IMG/VR virus record: IMGVR_UViG_3300030116_003716
Span: 1-39,739 of that record
From: a virus
Reading direction: 5' to 3' (one strand)
DNA length: 39,739 bases
In this document: one piece after another, positions 18,025 through 25,269 of the stretch
Layout of the letters: each line of letters opens with the position of its first letter
How positions within the stretch are numbered: position 1 is the stretch's first letter
Made by a program: the position numbers and the translations under genes
The notes under the pieces: generated by a model
The model's database searches: none
Seen by the model: the letters and a program-made list of their open reading frames with translations, nothing else
Told to the model about the DNA's origin: nothing

Positions 18025-18931
18025 GGACTTGCACCCTAGACGCTGCTAGTTCGACAAGCTCTCTGATCCGTGTCTCTCGATCTGCACGTCCCACGTATTT
18101 ACCTACCCTGTCGTCTAGTCTTCTTACCCAATCTATAGTAGCTTGGATTGAAAATTCTTGCCATATAAGGCTACCAGCAAACGCCAATAGCGTCGCTGAA
18201 CGGTCAGTAACAGGCTTCCCACGCTTACTTGTTGGGTCTTCCCATATCTCTTTAGCTACTCCTTGGAACTCTCCGTCGATGCGTGTCCCCTTATCCTTTA
18301 TGCGTAAAGGAGCTGGTTCTGTAGCCCGATGTAATGCCAGTAGCTTTCGATAGACAGAAGGTGTGGTCCTGGATTCCATTGCTGCTTCTACAAACTCGTT
18401 CAGGTTGTATCCTGCTACGACTTGTCTTCCCTTGGTCCTTATCTTTGGGTATGGGAGTCGTAGGCAGTTTCCTATCTTGCCTTTTTCTAGGCTTGTTTGT
18501 TTCGGGTAGACTTCTCTTATTGGTACGTCTACTGTTCGGCAGGCTCCGATCATTCCGTTTCTAGCTACCGTTGCTGATAATGCTTCTTTGAGGTAGACCC
18601 ATACGTGGTAGCCTTTGCTCCTTGAAGGTTCTTTCCAAGCTGTTATGTTCATCTTGGCTAGTAGCGCAACTAGGTTATCTGCGTGTACGTCGCTGATGTC
18701 GCCTTCGTCTAGATCGACTGCGGCCCAGTTGACCATCCACACGTTGTTGCGTTGCCATAATGGGTAGACACCGATTGGTGTGTCCCCATTGAGATGCTCG
18801 GCAACGTATTCAAGGTAGTCTTCTGGTGTGACATTTTTACTTAAAGGATGTACCTTGTCTTTGACTGATGCGACTGCGCCTCCTTCGTGGAGGGTGGCGA
18901 AGTCTTCTAGTAGTTGTTTTACTCTAGCCAT
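18017..18931 (-). CDS. Archaeo-eukaryotic-type primase (PrimPol)
   Basis: This encodes 304 aa. AVDLDEGD gives the metal-binding Asp73 and Asp75, SRSKGYHVW (103-111) gives the sxH nucleotide-binding motif with His109, and the later REVYPKQ ... GNCLRLPYPK block (139-163) completes the AEP fold as seen in TOTE-type and phage PrimPols. Residues 170-304 are a helical C-terminal region. It would lay primers, and possibly short DNA, for replication. It overlaps the helicase gene by 13 bases, and the two probably act together. A GAGGATG ribosome site precedes the ATG. Confidence 0.88.
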   Translation of the reverse strand: MARVKQLLEDFATLHEGGAVASVKDKVHPLSKNVTPEDYLEYVAEHLNGDTPIGVYPLWQRNNVWMVNWAAVDLDEGDISDVHADNLVALLAKMNITAWKEPSRSKGYHVWVYLKEALSATVARNGMIGACRTVDVPIREVYPKQTSLEKGKIGNCLRLPYPKIRTKGRQVVAGYNLNEFVEAAMESRTTPSVYRKLLALHRATEPAPLRIKDKGTRIDGEFQGVAKEIWEDPTSKRGKPVTDRSATLLAFAGSLIWQEFSIQATIDWVRRLDDRVGKYVGRADRETRIRELVELAASRVQVRD

Positions 18932-19893
18932 CGGTCATCCTCTGGGATGTCGGATTCGTAGTATTCTCTAACGAATCCGCAGTCTGGGTCCATAAAGTAA
19001 TCTATGGGGGGCGAAGTTATCTTACACGGTGGCCTCTTGTTCTTACATAAATCAAGTGAAACACTCACGCTGTGTATCCTTCGTTCTTCGTCTGATAGCT
19101 TCGGGTTGTCCCTCTTCCTAAATACGTTTAATTGAAGTATAGCATATTCGTCGGCGTTGAATTTACCGTCGTCCATCCCTCTGCTGGAACCTCTATGGGA
19201 TTGCTTGCCTGATTGGTGTATCAAGCCCACTGGTAGGTTCTCTGCTTCGGCCCATTCCTTCATGCCCTTGAGGACATTTGATACGCCTTCGTATCCTGAA
19301 GCCTTGGGTAGCTGTTCCAGGAAATCCACCATGACGAAACGTGGCTTGTGTTGCCAGTAGTCTTCGCATTCTCGCATGGCTTCGCTCATGTCATCGAAAC
19401 TTAACGCCGTCGGAAAGATCTTGACACGATCTAGGAAGCCATCTCTGGCTTCTTTGATCTCTGAGATCACATCTCTATCTTCTGTCCGTAAAGCTTCTTC
19501 TACTTGTGCGAGGTTTCTGCGGTAAAGCAAAGCATATAGCTTTGACACAACCAAGATCTCTGGCTCGTCTGGGGTGTAGATCACACCGTAGAAGTCAGGG
19601 TCTTCCTGTAGGTTACGAGCGATGCTAGACAACAAGACGGCGCTTTTACCTGAGTGCGCTCTGCCAGTTACGACTAGTACATCGCTTGGCCACACTCCTC
19701 GCATCTTCTCGTCTATCGCTTGCAATCCCATGTGGAAGCAATCGTGGGAAGCTTGAGCGTAGTTTACCCATTTGTCCACTGCTTCTGATGTGGGTCTAAA
19801 GAATTTGTATTGCTCTCCCTCTTCTGGAAGATCAAGGCCAGTCAATCTGGCCTCAATCTCCTCTTCGGTGAGAGCTGTTACGCTCTCCTCCAT
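18919..19893 (-). CDS. DnaB/RecA-type replicative helicase (SF4)
   Basis: This encodes 324 aa, shorter than full DnaB because the N-terminal primase-binding domain is missing. Walker A is GRAHSGKS (77-84) and Walker B is FVMVD (186-190). IYTPDEPEILVV fits motif H1a and GLIHQSGK (223-230) motif H3. LQLNVFRKRD and SLDLCKNKRPPC near the end match the final strands and Arg-finger region. It should unwind the fork as a ring. The start overlaps the preceding stop (TAATG). Confidence 0.9.
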   Translation of the reverse strand: MEESVTALTEEEIEARLTGLDLPEEGEQYKFFRPTSEAVDKWVNYAQASHDCFHMGLQAIDEKMRGVWPSDVLVVTGRAHSGKSAVLLSSIARNLQEDPDFYGVIYTPDEPEILVVSKLYALLYRRNLAQVEEALRTEDRDVISEIKEARDGFLDRVKIFPTALSFDDMSEAMRECEDYWQHKPRFVMVDFLEQLPKASGYEGVSNVLKGMKEWAEAENLPVGLIHQSGKQSHRGSSRGMDDGKFNADEYAILQLNVFRKRDNPKLSDEERRIHSVSVSLDLCKNKRPPCKITSPPIDYFMDPDCGFVREYYESDIPEDDRWLE

Positions 19894-20657
19894 TATGACC
19901 TAGGCTTGTAAGCGTAGTCTTGGAGCTCTGCTCGACGAGCTACCCAATCCCACTCAATAGCATCATCCTCGGTCTGTCCCCCAACGACATCCCAGACAGT
20001 GAGAGGTACATTACTGTCGCCTTCTCGTATCCATATGCCGTGGTTCTTCTGGATCTCAAAGCCAGCGTAAGCAAGGGCTTCAGGTGATATGGAGAAGTTC
20101 GGGAAGTTGTTCCCACTCTTAGCCACATCAGTTGAACCATCTGCTCTTTCCTTGACTTCATAAACGGTTGTTTCAGTTCCGCTAGTAGAGTCATTCCACT
20201 TGTTGGGGTGGAAAGCCAGGATATTAAACGCTGCTTGGTTTATCTCAGCGTTCTTCCCAACACATGTAGGTAGACGCTTGTAAACCCTGCCGCTCATTTT
20301 ACCACCTGCTGGCTTCTGTGGCGGTGCAGCTACGGATTGAGCTGTTGGACCACTTTGGCTACTATTGGTGGGTGCTTTCGCAGGGGCGCTTGGCGCATTA
20401 CTTGCAGGTTTGGAAACAGCACTTTTGAGTTTCCGCATCACCACGCCAGTATCACTTATGTCAAATTCTTGACCTGCCTGCTTTAACACTTCGCTCTTTG
20501 CTAATTCAAAAAGTGAAGCTGCTTCGGCAGCGATACCTTCATCACCCATTGACACAGGAACTACTCGCTCAATCATGAGGGAATAATCCGCTGTCTCATA
20601 ACTTTGTTCACTCACCTTTTGGGCGAAATGAACAGTAATTTTAGATGTCTCTGTCAT
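19893..20657 (-). CDS. Putative ssDNA-binding / recombination accessory protein
   Basis: This encodes 254 aa using the ATG at 20657, which follows the RecB-like stop by 19 bases and a GGGAGAAAGAAGA stretch; a longer in-frame start lies inside the upstream gene. An N-terminal domain of about 85 residues (ITVHFAQKVSEQSYETADYS) is joined by an Ala/Pro/Ser-rich linker to a C-terminal domain (FNILAFHPNKWNDS ... YAGFEIQKNHGIWIREG). I do not recognise the family with confidence. Position between nuclease and helicase, and the linker layout, suggest an SSB-like or annealing role. Confidence 0.6.
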   Translation of the reverse strand: MTETSKITVHFAQKVSEQSYETADYSLMIERVVPVSMGDEGIAAEAASLFELAKSEVLKQAGQEFDISDTGVVMRKLKSAVSKPASNAPSAPAKAPTNSSQSGPTAQSVAAPPQKPAGGKMSGRVYKRLPTCVGKNAEINQAAFNILAFHPNKWNDSTSGTETTVYEVKERADGSTDVAKSGNNFPNFSISPEALAYAGFEIQKNHGIWIREGDSNVPLTVWDVVGGQTEDDAIEWDWVARRAELQDYAYKPRS

Positions 20658-20676
20658 CTCTTTCTTCTTTCTCCCT

Positions 20677-21450
20677 TTACCAGGGGTCTTCTCCGAGGTG
20701 TTCTCCTCGGCATTTACCTGCCTGCCATACTGGACACCATTTAGGTGAGCAATGCCACCCTTCCCATCGTTGAGGCCACGTTGTTGCCTCGTCAATGGTC
20801 AATAGTGTCGGCACTATGGACCAGCAAAGTTCTATAAACGCCGCCTTGTCCTGCTCTGACCTGTAGATCTCTATGACCTGCAAGTCTCCATCCGCAAAGA
20901 CGGCTAAATTAAATTGTTCTTTCTCCAAAGCCCAAGTATAGGCGTGGCTTTGTATATCCCAACGTTTTTTCTCCCAAGCAGGATAATGTCTAGAGGGATT
21001 CTTCCAGTCCCAAAGCACGCCGCTTTTATCGTTCCAATCGGCAGTACCAGTTAGAATGAGCTGAACCCCATGCCTAACACCCATCGACTTTTCAAAAGTC
21101 TGTTCAACCCCAACTGGATCTAAGATGGGGTTCAGCTCGTTGTACCAAGTTGTGACATTGGCACGACATATATCGACCACTTGCTCGTAACTGTGTCGCC
21201 AGACATCAACCAAATTTCCGTTCTCCGCTAAGAATGTATCTGAAACATCTATGAGCTCATCGTAGTCAACTTCTTCGGATCCCCCCATTCTAACTAAACC
21301 AGCATGCTCTATTGCGGCATGTACAGCGTTACCTCGGATCAAGTCACTTGTTTGTTTCTGCGTGACTAGCCCAAGCCGCTCTTGCCTGGCTTGCTCAGGG
21401 CATCTCAAGAAATTATTTATCCAACTTTGACGTAACCTAATTTCTTGCAT
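20677..21450 (-). CDS. RecB/Cas4-like PD-(D/E)XK nuclease with Fe-S cluster
   Basis: This encodes 257 aa. The QSWINNFLRCPEQAR start carries Cys17, RGNAVHAAIEHA is the family helix, and GTADWNDKSGVLWDWKNPSR supplies the Asp and D-x-K residues. WDIQSHAYTWAL is the QxxxY motif. Cys234, Cys239 and Cys247 (CSPKWCPVWQAGKC) with Cys17 form the four-Cys cluster typical of Cas4, AddB and Dna2. It is probably a 5'-3' exonuclease for recombination or end processing. GGAGAGAG precedes the ATG directly. Confidence 0.9.
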   Translation of the reverse strand: MQEIRLRQSWINNFLRCPEQARQERLGLVTQKQTSDLIRGNAVHAAIEHAGLVRMGGSEEVDYDELIDVSDTFLAENGNLVDVWRHSYEQVVDICRANVTTWYNELNPILDPVGVEQTFEKSMGVRHGVQLILTGTADWNDKSGVLWDWKNPSRHYPAWEKKRWDIQSHAYTWALEKEQFNLAVFADGDLQVIEIYRSEQDKAAFIELCWSIVPTLLTIDEATTWPQRWEGWHCSPKWCPVWQAGKCRGEHLGEDPW

Positions 21451-21517
21451 CTCTCTCCTTTAATGTTGAGGCCAAGTGCAAGGGAGAGTTAACACTTGAC
21501 CTCAACGGTGTTACCTT

Positions 21518-21563
21518 GGGGGGTAAGGTAGGGCCACCTTTGAGGTGGCCCCCCTTACCCCCC
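21518..21563. other. Large imperfect hairpin upstream of RecB-like gene
   Basis: GGGGGGTAAGG (21518-21528) pairs with CCTTACCCCCC (21553-21563). An inner stem GGGCCACC/GGTGGCCC (21531-21538 with 21544-21551) closes a five-base loop. The two stems are separated by a 2-base and a 1-base bulge. It has no T run after it on the leftward strand, so it is not a standard terminator. It may be an attenuator, a protein-binding RNA or a DNA cruciform site. Confidence 0.75.
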
Positions 21564-21591
21564 ATTATAGGGTTTACGATAGACAAAGCAA
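21564..21591 (-). promoter_or_regulatory. Probable sigma-70-type promoter
   Basis: On the leftward strand TTGCTT (21586-21591) is followed after 16 bases by TATAAT (21564-21569). It lies in the 143-base gap between WhiB and the RecB-like gene and would drive the replication cluster. The spacer contains TGTCTATCGTAA, which is also present at 30729-30740 in the main control region. The start point would fall inside the large hairpin. Confidence 0.5.
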
Positions 21592-21593
21592 CG

Positions 21594-21869
21594 TCAACCA
21601 TAATTTTTTCTTTCCCTTCTGACTCTTGTATAGCCATAGTGCGGCTCTAGGACAATTCCTTTCAAACGCCGCTGGGCCTCAATTTCCTTGCTATTTAGAC
21701 CTCCCCACACCCCAAAAAATATGTGATTATTGACTGCGTAATCCAAGCATTCTGCTTTCTTGTCACATTTCCTACATATTGTTTTGGCGTGGTATTGCCC
21801 TCGCCTGGTCCTTTCATTGAAGAAGAGCTCTGTCTTCCCCTTGCAAGGAACGTTTGATGTATCAAACAT
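21594..21869 (-). CDS. whiB: WhiB-family Fe-S transcription factor
   Basis: This encodes 91 aa if begun at ATG 21869, which overlaps the upstream gene by 8 bases; a longer start at 21935 would add 22 residues inside that gene. Cys9, Cys32, Cys35 and Cys41 (PCKG ... CRKCDKKAEC) bind a 4Fe-4S cluster. FFGVWGGLN (51-59) is the family turn, followed by a basic tail (RVRRERKN). WhiB proteins bind the host sigma-A C-terminal domain and are known from actinobacteria and their phages such as mycobacteriophage TM4, where WhiB blocks septation. This marks the host as an actinobacterium. Confidence 0.93.
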   Translation of the reverse strand: MFDTSNVPCKGKTELFFNERTRRGQYHAKTICRKCDKKAECLDYAVNNHIFFGVWGGLNSKEIEAQRRLKGIVLEPHYGYTRVRRERKNYG

Positions 21870-22239
21870 CTTCGCAATAGAATTTAGGGGTGAACTGTGA
21901 TAGTCGTTCAGACTCTGCTTCCTTGTACATGTCATGAGCTCGCTGCCTAGTTACACCTAGCACTTTCGCTGCACTAGCAATACCGCCGTGGCCATTCTCA
22001 GTTGCATATGTGTAAAGAGATTGCCGCTTAAAGTATGAAGCTATCTTCATCCAGCGTTCGAGCCGCTTATACCAAGCATCAAACTGTTTCATCCTAAAGA
22101 CAGGTTGTCTACCATCGTACTGGCAGGCATCAATGAAATCCTCGTCAGTCCAATGTGCCGAAGTTTCATCTATACCTAGGATGCTACTCACCTCCTGGAA
22201 TAGGCCTCTATGTGATTTGTATTCTGGTTCCAAACTCAT
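21862..22239 (-). CDS. HTH-containing hypothetical protein
   Basis: This encodes 125 aa. Residues about 83-110 (GHGGIASAAKVLGVTRQRAHDMYKE) read as a helix-turn-helix of Fis/Xre-like spacing. The N-terminal region is Trp/Asp-rich and helical. Its start codon overlaps the previous stop (TAATG) behind GGAGATG. It may regulate or assist early transcription together with the neighbouring WhiB; the target is unknown. Confidence 0.65.
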   Translation of the reverse strand: MSLEPEYKSHRGLFQEVSSILGIDETSAHWTDEDFIDACQYDGRQPVFRMKQFDAWYKRLERWMKIASYFKRQSLYTYATENGHGGIASAAKVLGVTRQRAHDMYKEAESERLSQFTPKFYCEDV

Positions 22240-22490
22240 TATTCATCTCCTTTGTTGTTGTATATTTCATTTGGGTCTTTACGAAGCCTTTGCCGCTGCT
22301 CTTCCATGTTTATCACGTTCTCGTCATCTTCTATGGCGATACTAAGTGCTCCACACATAAGCCCGAAGGCTTCATCCACAGCTTCAAAATGGTCAACCAT
22401 CGTAGAAATGCGGTCAAGCAAAAGCATCAAAGCTTCTACGAATTGGCCTTCTAAGGCTCCAAAATTTATTCTAGTTTCATCGTTGTTCAT
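22239..22490 (-). CDS. Small acidic helical hypothetical protein
   Basis: This encodes 83 aa from the ATG at 22490, placed 5 bases after GGAG; a longer frame lies inside the zinc-ribbon gene. It has an amphipathic helix (FVEALMLLLDRISTMVDHFE) and a charged C-terminal end. No family is recognised. It overlaps both neighbours. Confidence 0.6.
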   Translation of the reverse strand: MNNDETRINFGALEGQFVEALMLLLDRISTMVDHFEAVDEAFGLMCGALSIAIEDDENVINMEEQRQRLRKDPNEIYNNKGDE

Positions 22491-22656
22491 CTTCACTCCA
22501 ATTCGCACCTGCACAAAATGGGCAAGTGTCATACCTTTCCGTCACACGATCTGAAATGATCGCACGACAATCTAAACATTTGTTCCACCACTTTGGCTTC
22601 ACATACGAAGGCTTACGCCTACGACCTTTATTAAAATCTTCTGTATCAAAGTCCAT
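22477..22656 (-). CDS. Zinc-ribbon small protein
   Basis: This encodes 59 aa from the ATG at 22656 (GGAG five bases before it); an upstream GTG frame exists. A basic stretch (KGRRRKPSYVKPKWW) precedes a ribbon with CLDC and CPFC about 17 residues apart. Such ribbons bind zinc and often nucleic acid. It overlaps the transglycosylase stop by 11 bases. Confidence 0.65.
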   Translation of the reverse strand: MDFDTEDFNKGRRRKPSYVKPKWWNKCLDCRAIISDRVTERYDTCPFCAGANWSEDEQR

Positions 22657-23041
22657 AACAACTCCAATGCTGCCAACCTCCACCCCTTGTGGTTAATAGC
22701 CACGCTGACGCATAGATATTAGCCACAGGGTCAAAGGGCGAGTATCCTGGCATGCCTATGGCGGCAGCCCGATCATCCCAATAACGAGGCATGTGTTGCA
22801 TCAAACCTGATGCCTGATCGACAGGGTTAGAGTACACGTCCGTGTTATGAGCATACGGATCGCCACGACTCTCGCAATGGAGCACCCTCATGAAGGTGTC
22901 TAACTCTTCTGGTATCCCATAATCCTCTAAAGCTTCAGCAACTATAGGAGCCCACCTGTCGGTTTGCCATCCCCATACTTCAGGGACAGGTTCTACCACA
23001 GGAACCCACGGAATGGTAAAGAACCACAGTAAATTAATCAT
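22646..23041 (-). CDS. Lytic transglycosylase-like murein hydrolase
   Basis: This encodes 131 aa. A hydrophobic N-terminus (INLLWFFTIPWVPVVEP) may act as a membrane or signal segment. HCESRGDP holds the likely catalytic Glu57, ASGLMQHMPRYW is the family GLMQ motif, and DPVANIYASAWLL closes the SLT fold. It would cleave glycan strands of peptidoglycan. It is unusual in lying in the leftward block, away from the amidase. AGGAGGATAA precedes the ATG, inside the end of the methyltransferase gene. Confidence 0.82.
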   Translation of the reverse strand: MINLLWFFTIPWVPVVEPVPEVWGWQTDRWAPIVAEALEDYGIPEELDTFMRVLHCESRGDPYAHNTDVYSNPVDQASGLMQHMPRYWDDRAAAIGMPGYSPFDPVANIYASAWLLTTRGGGWQHWSCYGL

Positions 23042-23831
23042 TTATCCTCCTAAACAAATCAGCGTAAGCATACGCAGCTTGCAACGGAACGACAGCATTG
23101 CCCAAACAGCGAAGCATGCCCCGATAGGGCAAGTCGTTCCCTGTCACCCAACCTTCGGGGAATCCCATCATCCACTCGATAAACGCAGGGTTCATCTTCC
23201 AGTTGATGGCAGGGACAGGGGCTGGCCTACCTAAGATGGCTTCCCATCTTCGTATAGCTCCATCATAACGACCCCAGGTAGTCTCCTTTTCTTCCACGCA
23301 TGGTTCCAGTTCATGTTTTTCCCATAGTCCTTCCAGTCCCTTGCCGTTGGTGTTGGTAGCAACGCAGAACCATCTATCCCTACGGTGAGGCGCTCCGACT
23401 TCTGCCGCATATAAAGTGCGCCACTCCCATCTGACGAAACCTCTGTGGGCCATTTCTGCACAGACTCTGGCGAGAGCGTGTCCATTGTTAGTGGATAGAA
23501 GTCCTCTGACGTTTTCGAGGAGGAGCCATTTCGCCCCTGCTTCTTGAGCCAGCTTGCAAATATCCGCAATGATGAATCTTTCATCTTCTGTACCTTTCCT
23601 TTCTCCAGCTATGGAAACAGGTTGGCAGGGGAACCCACCAACCACCAAGTCCACCTTTGGGGGATCCTGGATTTGTGTTAAGTCACCTAGATTAGGCACA
23701 CCAAAGTGCTCATCTAGGATCTTGGATGCAGCCGCATCCGTTTCGCTCACCCATTGAAGGTCAGTGTCAGCTATCATTCCTAAGCCGAGCTCTAAACCTC
23801 CTATGCCTGAGCATACTGAACCTACTTTCAT
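23034..23831 (-). CDS. dcm: DNA (cytosine-5) methyltransferase
   Basis: This encodes 265 aa using the ATG at 23831 behind GGGAG; an upstream in-frame ATG at 23936 would add residues unlike the family. SVCSGIGGLELGL is the AdoMet loop, GGFPCQPVSIAG holds catalytic Cys69, LLLENVRGLL is the ENV motif (106-108) and APHRRDR (147-153) the QRR-type motif. A short target-recognition region leads to RCLGNAVVPLQAAYA (motif X). No partner restriction enzyme is seen, so it probably protects phage DNA from host nucleases. Confidence 0.95.
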   Translation of the reverse strand: MKVGSVCSGIGGLELGLGMIADTDLQWVSETDAAASKILDEHFGVPNLGDLTQIQDPPKVDLVVGGFPCQPVSIAGERKGTEDERFIIADICKLAQEAGAKWLLLENVRGLLSTNNGHALARVCAEMAHRGFVRWEWRTLYAAEVGAPHRRDRWFCVATNTNGKGLEGLWEKHELEPCVEEKETTWGRYDGAIRRWEAILGRPAPVPAINWKMNPAFIEWMMGFPEGWVTGNDLPYRGMLRCLGNAVVPLQAAYAYADLFRRIND

Positions 23832-23857
23832 ATATTCTCCCTTCGGTAGTAGGGGCA

Positions 23858-23874
23858 GGCGAGTGGCACTCGCC
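23858..23874. other. Short hairpin before methyltransferase
   Basis: GGCGAGT and ACTCGCC form seven-base arms around a three-base loop. It lies in the 86-base gap upstream of the methyltransferase start, after a terminator-like stem. It may shape the leader of that transcript. Confidence 0.5.
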
Positions 23875-23890
23875 CTTAACCGCCGAAAGG

Positions 23891-23924
23891 AAAAACGACT
23901 AGCCCCATCTACCAGAGCTAATCG
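23891..23924 (-). terminator. Possible intrinsic terminator
   Basis: On the leftward strand CGATTAGC (23924-23917) pairs with GCTAGTCG (23903-23896) with one G-T wobble, followed at once by TTTTT (23895-23891). The stem overlaps the last codons of the 23918-24133 gene. It would separate the small-gene cluster from the methyltransferase, although leakiness must be assumed since no clear promoter follows. Confidence 0.4.
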
Positions 23925-24133
23925 TCCTTCCTCCATGCGTCATTTTCTCGAAGATCCGCAAATGATACTTCTGGATCTTCAACAGTTTCGTCAAGGATTA
24001 CCTTGTACGCCGAGTTCTCTACGCTGTCTAACAAATTTAATGCCCTAGCGTATTCGCCCTCGTATATTGCATGTCGAATTAGACCTGTCCATTTAGTGAT
24101 AAATGTGGCTAACGACTTCAGTGTGTGTTTCAT
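23918..24133 (-). CDS. Small helical hypothetical protein
   Basis: This encodes 71 aa from the ATG at 24133, 8 bases after GAAAGG; a GTG at 24142 is in frame. It begins with a basic amphipathic helix (KHTLKSLATFITKWTGLIR) and ends in an acidic half. No family is recognised. It is preceded by a good extended -10 box. Confidence 0.55.
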   Translation of the reverse strand: MKHTLKSLATFITKWTGLIRHAIYEGEYARALNLLDSVENSAYKVILDETVEDPEVSFADLRENDAWRKDD

Positions 24134-24156
24134 ATAATACACCTTTCTTGTTACAC

Positions 24157-24165
24157 TTATTATAT
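24157..24165 (-). promoter_or_regulatory. Extended -10 promoter (TGATATAAT)
   Basis: On the leftward strand TG-A-TATAAT lies 24 bases before the start of the 24133 gene, in an AT-rich gap. The -35 position is weak, as is usual for extended -10 promoters. A similar TGATAGTAT is found before the first leftward gene (30351-30359). Confidence 0.45.
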
Positions 24166-24209
24166 CAAAACAAAGTCATCTTCTTGTTGACTTGGGGTGA
24201 ACTTTTTCG

Positions 24210-24473
24210 TTATTCATCATCATCTTCAATAAAATCTTCCCCCACTGAAGACCAACATGAGTCACAAATATGGTGTCCAGAACGTATGCCGATAATCTGT
24301 TCCCTGTACGCAAGGGTAGCTTCAGGCCAGACATCTTGGACCAGCGCAACCCATTCCTTACTGGTATATATATCCCATCGGTAAGGGTCTATGAGCACGC
24401 CTGAAACCGTGTAACATGAGTTGCATTGTACTTCTTTATACAACCAGTCTTCGGTTATCTCATTTCTCTCCAT
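24210..24473 (-). CDS. Small Cys-pair protein
   Basis: This encodes 87 aa. AAAGGAGAAA precedes twin ATGs; the second (24473) has the better spacing. Two Cys pairs, CNSC near the N-terminus and CDSC near the C-terminus, suggest one zinc site bridging about 50 residues. The tail is strongly acidic (EDFIEDDDE). It overlaps nothing and follows the gp88-like gene. The function is unknown. Confidence 0.55.
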   Translation of the reverse strand: MERNEITEDWLYKEVQCNSCYTVSGVLIDPYRWDIYTSKEWVALVQDVWPEATLAYREQIIGIRSGHHICDSCWSSVGEDFIEDDDE

Positions 24474-24486
24474 CATTTTCTCCTTT

Positions 24487-25269
24487 CTATCTTGGATTAA
24501 TAGCGAATCGGACATTGCCCTTACCTACAGTGCAGTAATCGCACTTAGCGCAAGCGCCTTCCCCGATATATTTGCCTGCCTTTGTAGTCTCTTCAGACCA
24601 CTCGACAAGATCTATACGCCCAACTTGTTCTGGGCATTTAAGGCCTCTGGGTTCACCACATAGCTCTGCTACAGCCTGTGTCTCTGCCCAGTCCTTACCG
24701 TTGAAAGCAAACATTACATGCGGATTCTCGGATCGAACTTGCACAGCCCATTCCCAATTCCACATGTCAGTGCTCATATACACGGCCAGGTTCTCAGCAG
24801 TCAGCGTCGGCACATACTGGAAGCATCTGGTGTATACCCAGAACTTCACATCAGGGTAAGCTATGGCGATCATGTCCATCGCTTCCGCAAATGCGTGCGA
24901 TGGGATGTCCCCATCCCAGAACCAACGAAACTGCCATTTGTCCACTGGCACGTTACGCTTGATCTTCTGGTCGATAGATGCCTTCACCCCAACCTCAAGC
25001 AGCTTATATAAAGCTACCTTGTCGTTTAGATGTGGTTCTATCGTTTTCCAGTTGTGCTCTAGCGCATTCCGCACAGTAGTCCATTGGCGCTCCGTAGCTT
25101 CCGCATAACACGAATCACAGAACGGTGTCCTATTGGTGCATCTGCTGGCAGACAAGCCGAAACTATTCTTGTCGTTGACAGTAGCCTCTGTACCCAGCTC
25201 ACCCTTTTGGGTGGCGTGGTTCGTGACCTTCCTGTCTCCTGCAAATTTAACTGGTGTTTCTAACATCAT
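24487..25269 (-). CDS. gp88-like Cys-cluster protein
   Basis: This encodes 260 aa. CTNRTPFCDSCYAEATERQW near residue 44 and CAKCDYCTVGKGNVRFA near the C-terminus are two Cys clusters. Between them RWFWDGDIPSHAFAEAMDM and FWVYTRCFQYVP fit the pattern of the phage gp88/Gp37-Gp68 family, whose fold resembles radical-SAM or TIM-barrel proteins. The biochemical role is unknown; metal or Fe-S binding is likely. Twin ATGs follow AGGAGG, the second at 25266 being better spaced. It is the largest gene of the 24-29 kb cluster. Confidence 0.65.
   Translation of the reverse strand: MMLETPVKFAGDRKVTNHATQKGELGTEATVNDKNSFGLSASRCTNRTPFCDSCYAEATERQWTTVRNALEHNWKTIEPHLNDKVALYKLLEVGVKASIDQKIKRNVPVDKWQFRWFWDGDIPSHAFAEAMDMIAIAYPDVKFWVYTRCFQYVPTLTAENLAVYMSTDMWNWEWAVQVRSENPHVMFAFNGKDWAETQAVAELCGEPRGLKCPEQVGRIDLVEWSEETTKAGKYIGEGACAKCDYCTVGKGNVRFAINPR

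Noticed and set aside
21480-21563. The G6/C6 hairpin as an intrinsic terminator
   Set aside because: Neither strand has a T run directly after the stem, and a TATAAT promoter sits beside it.
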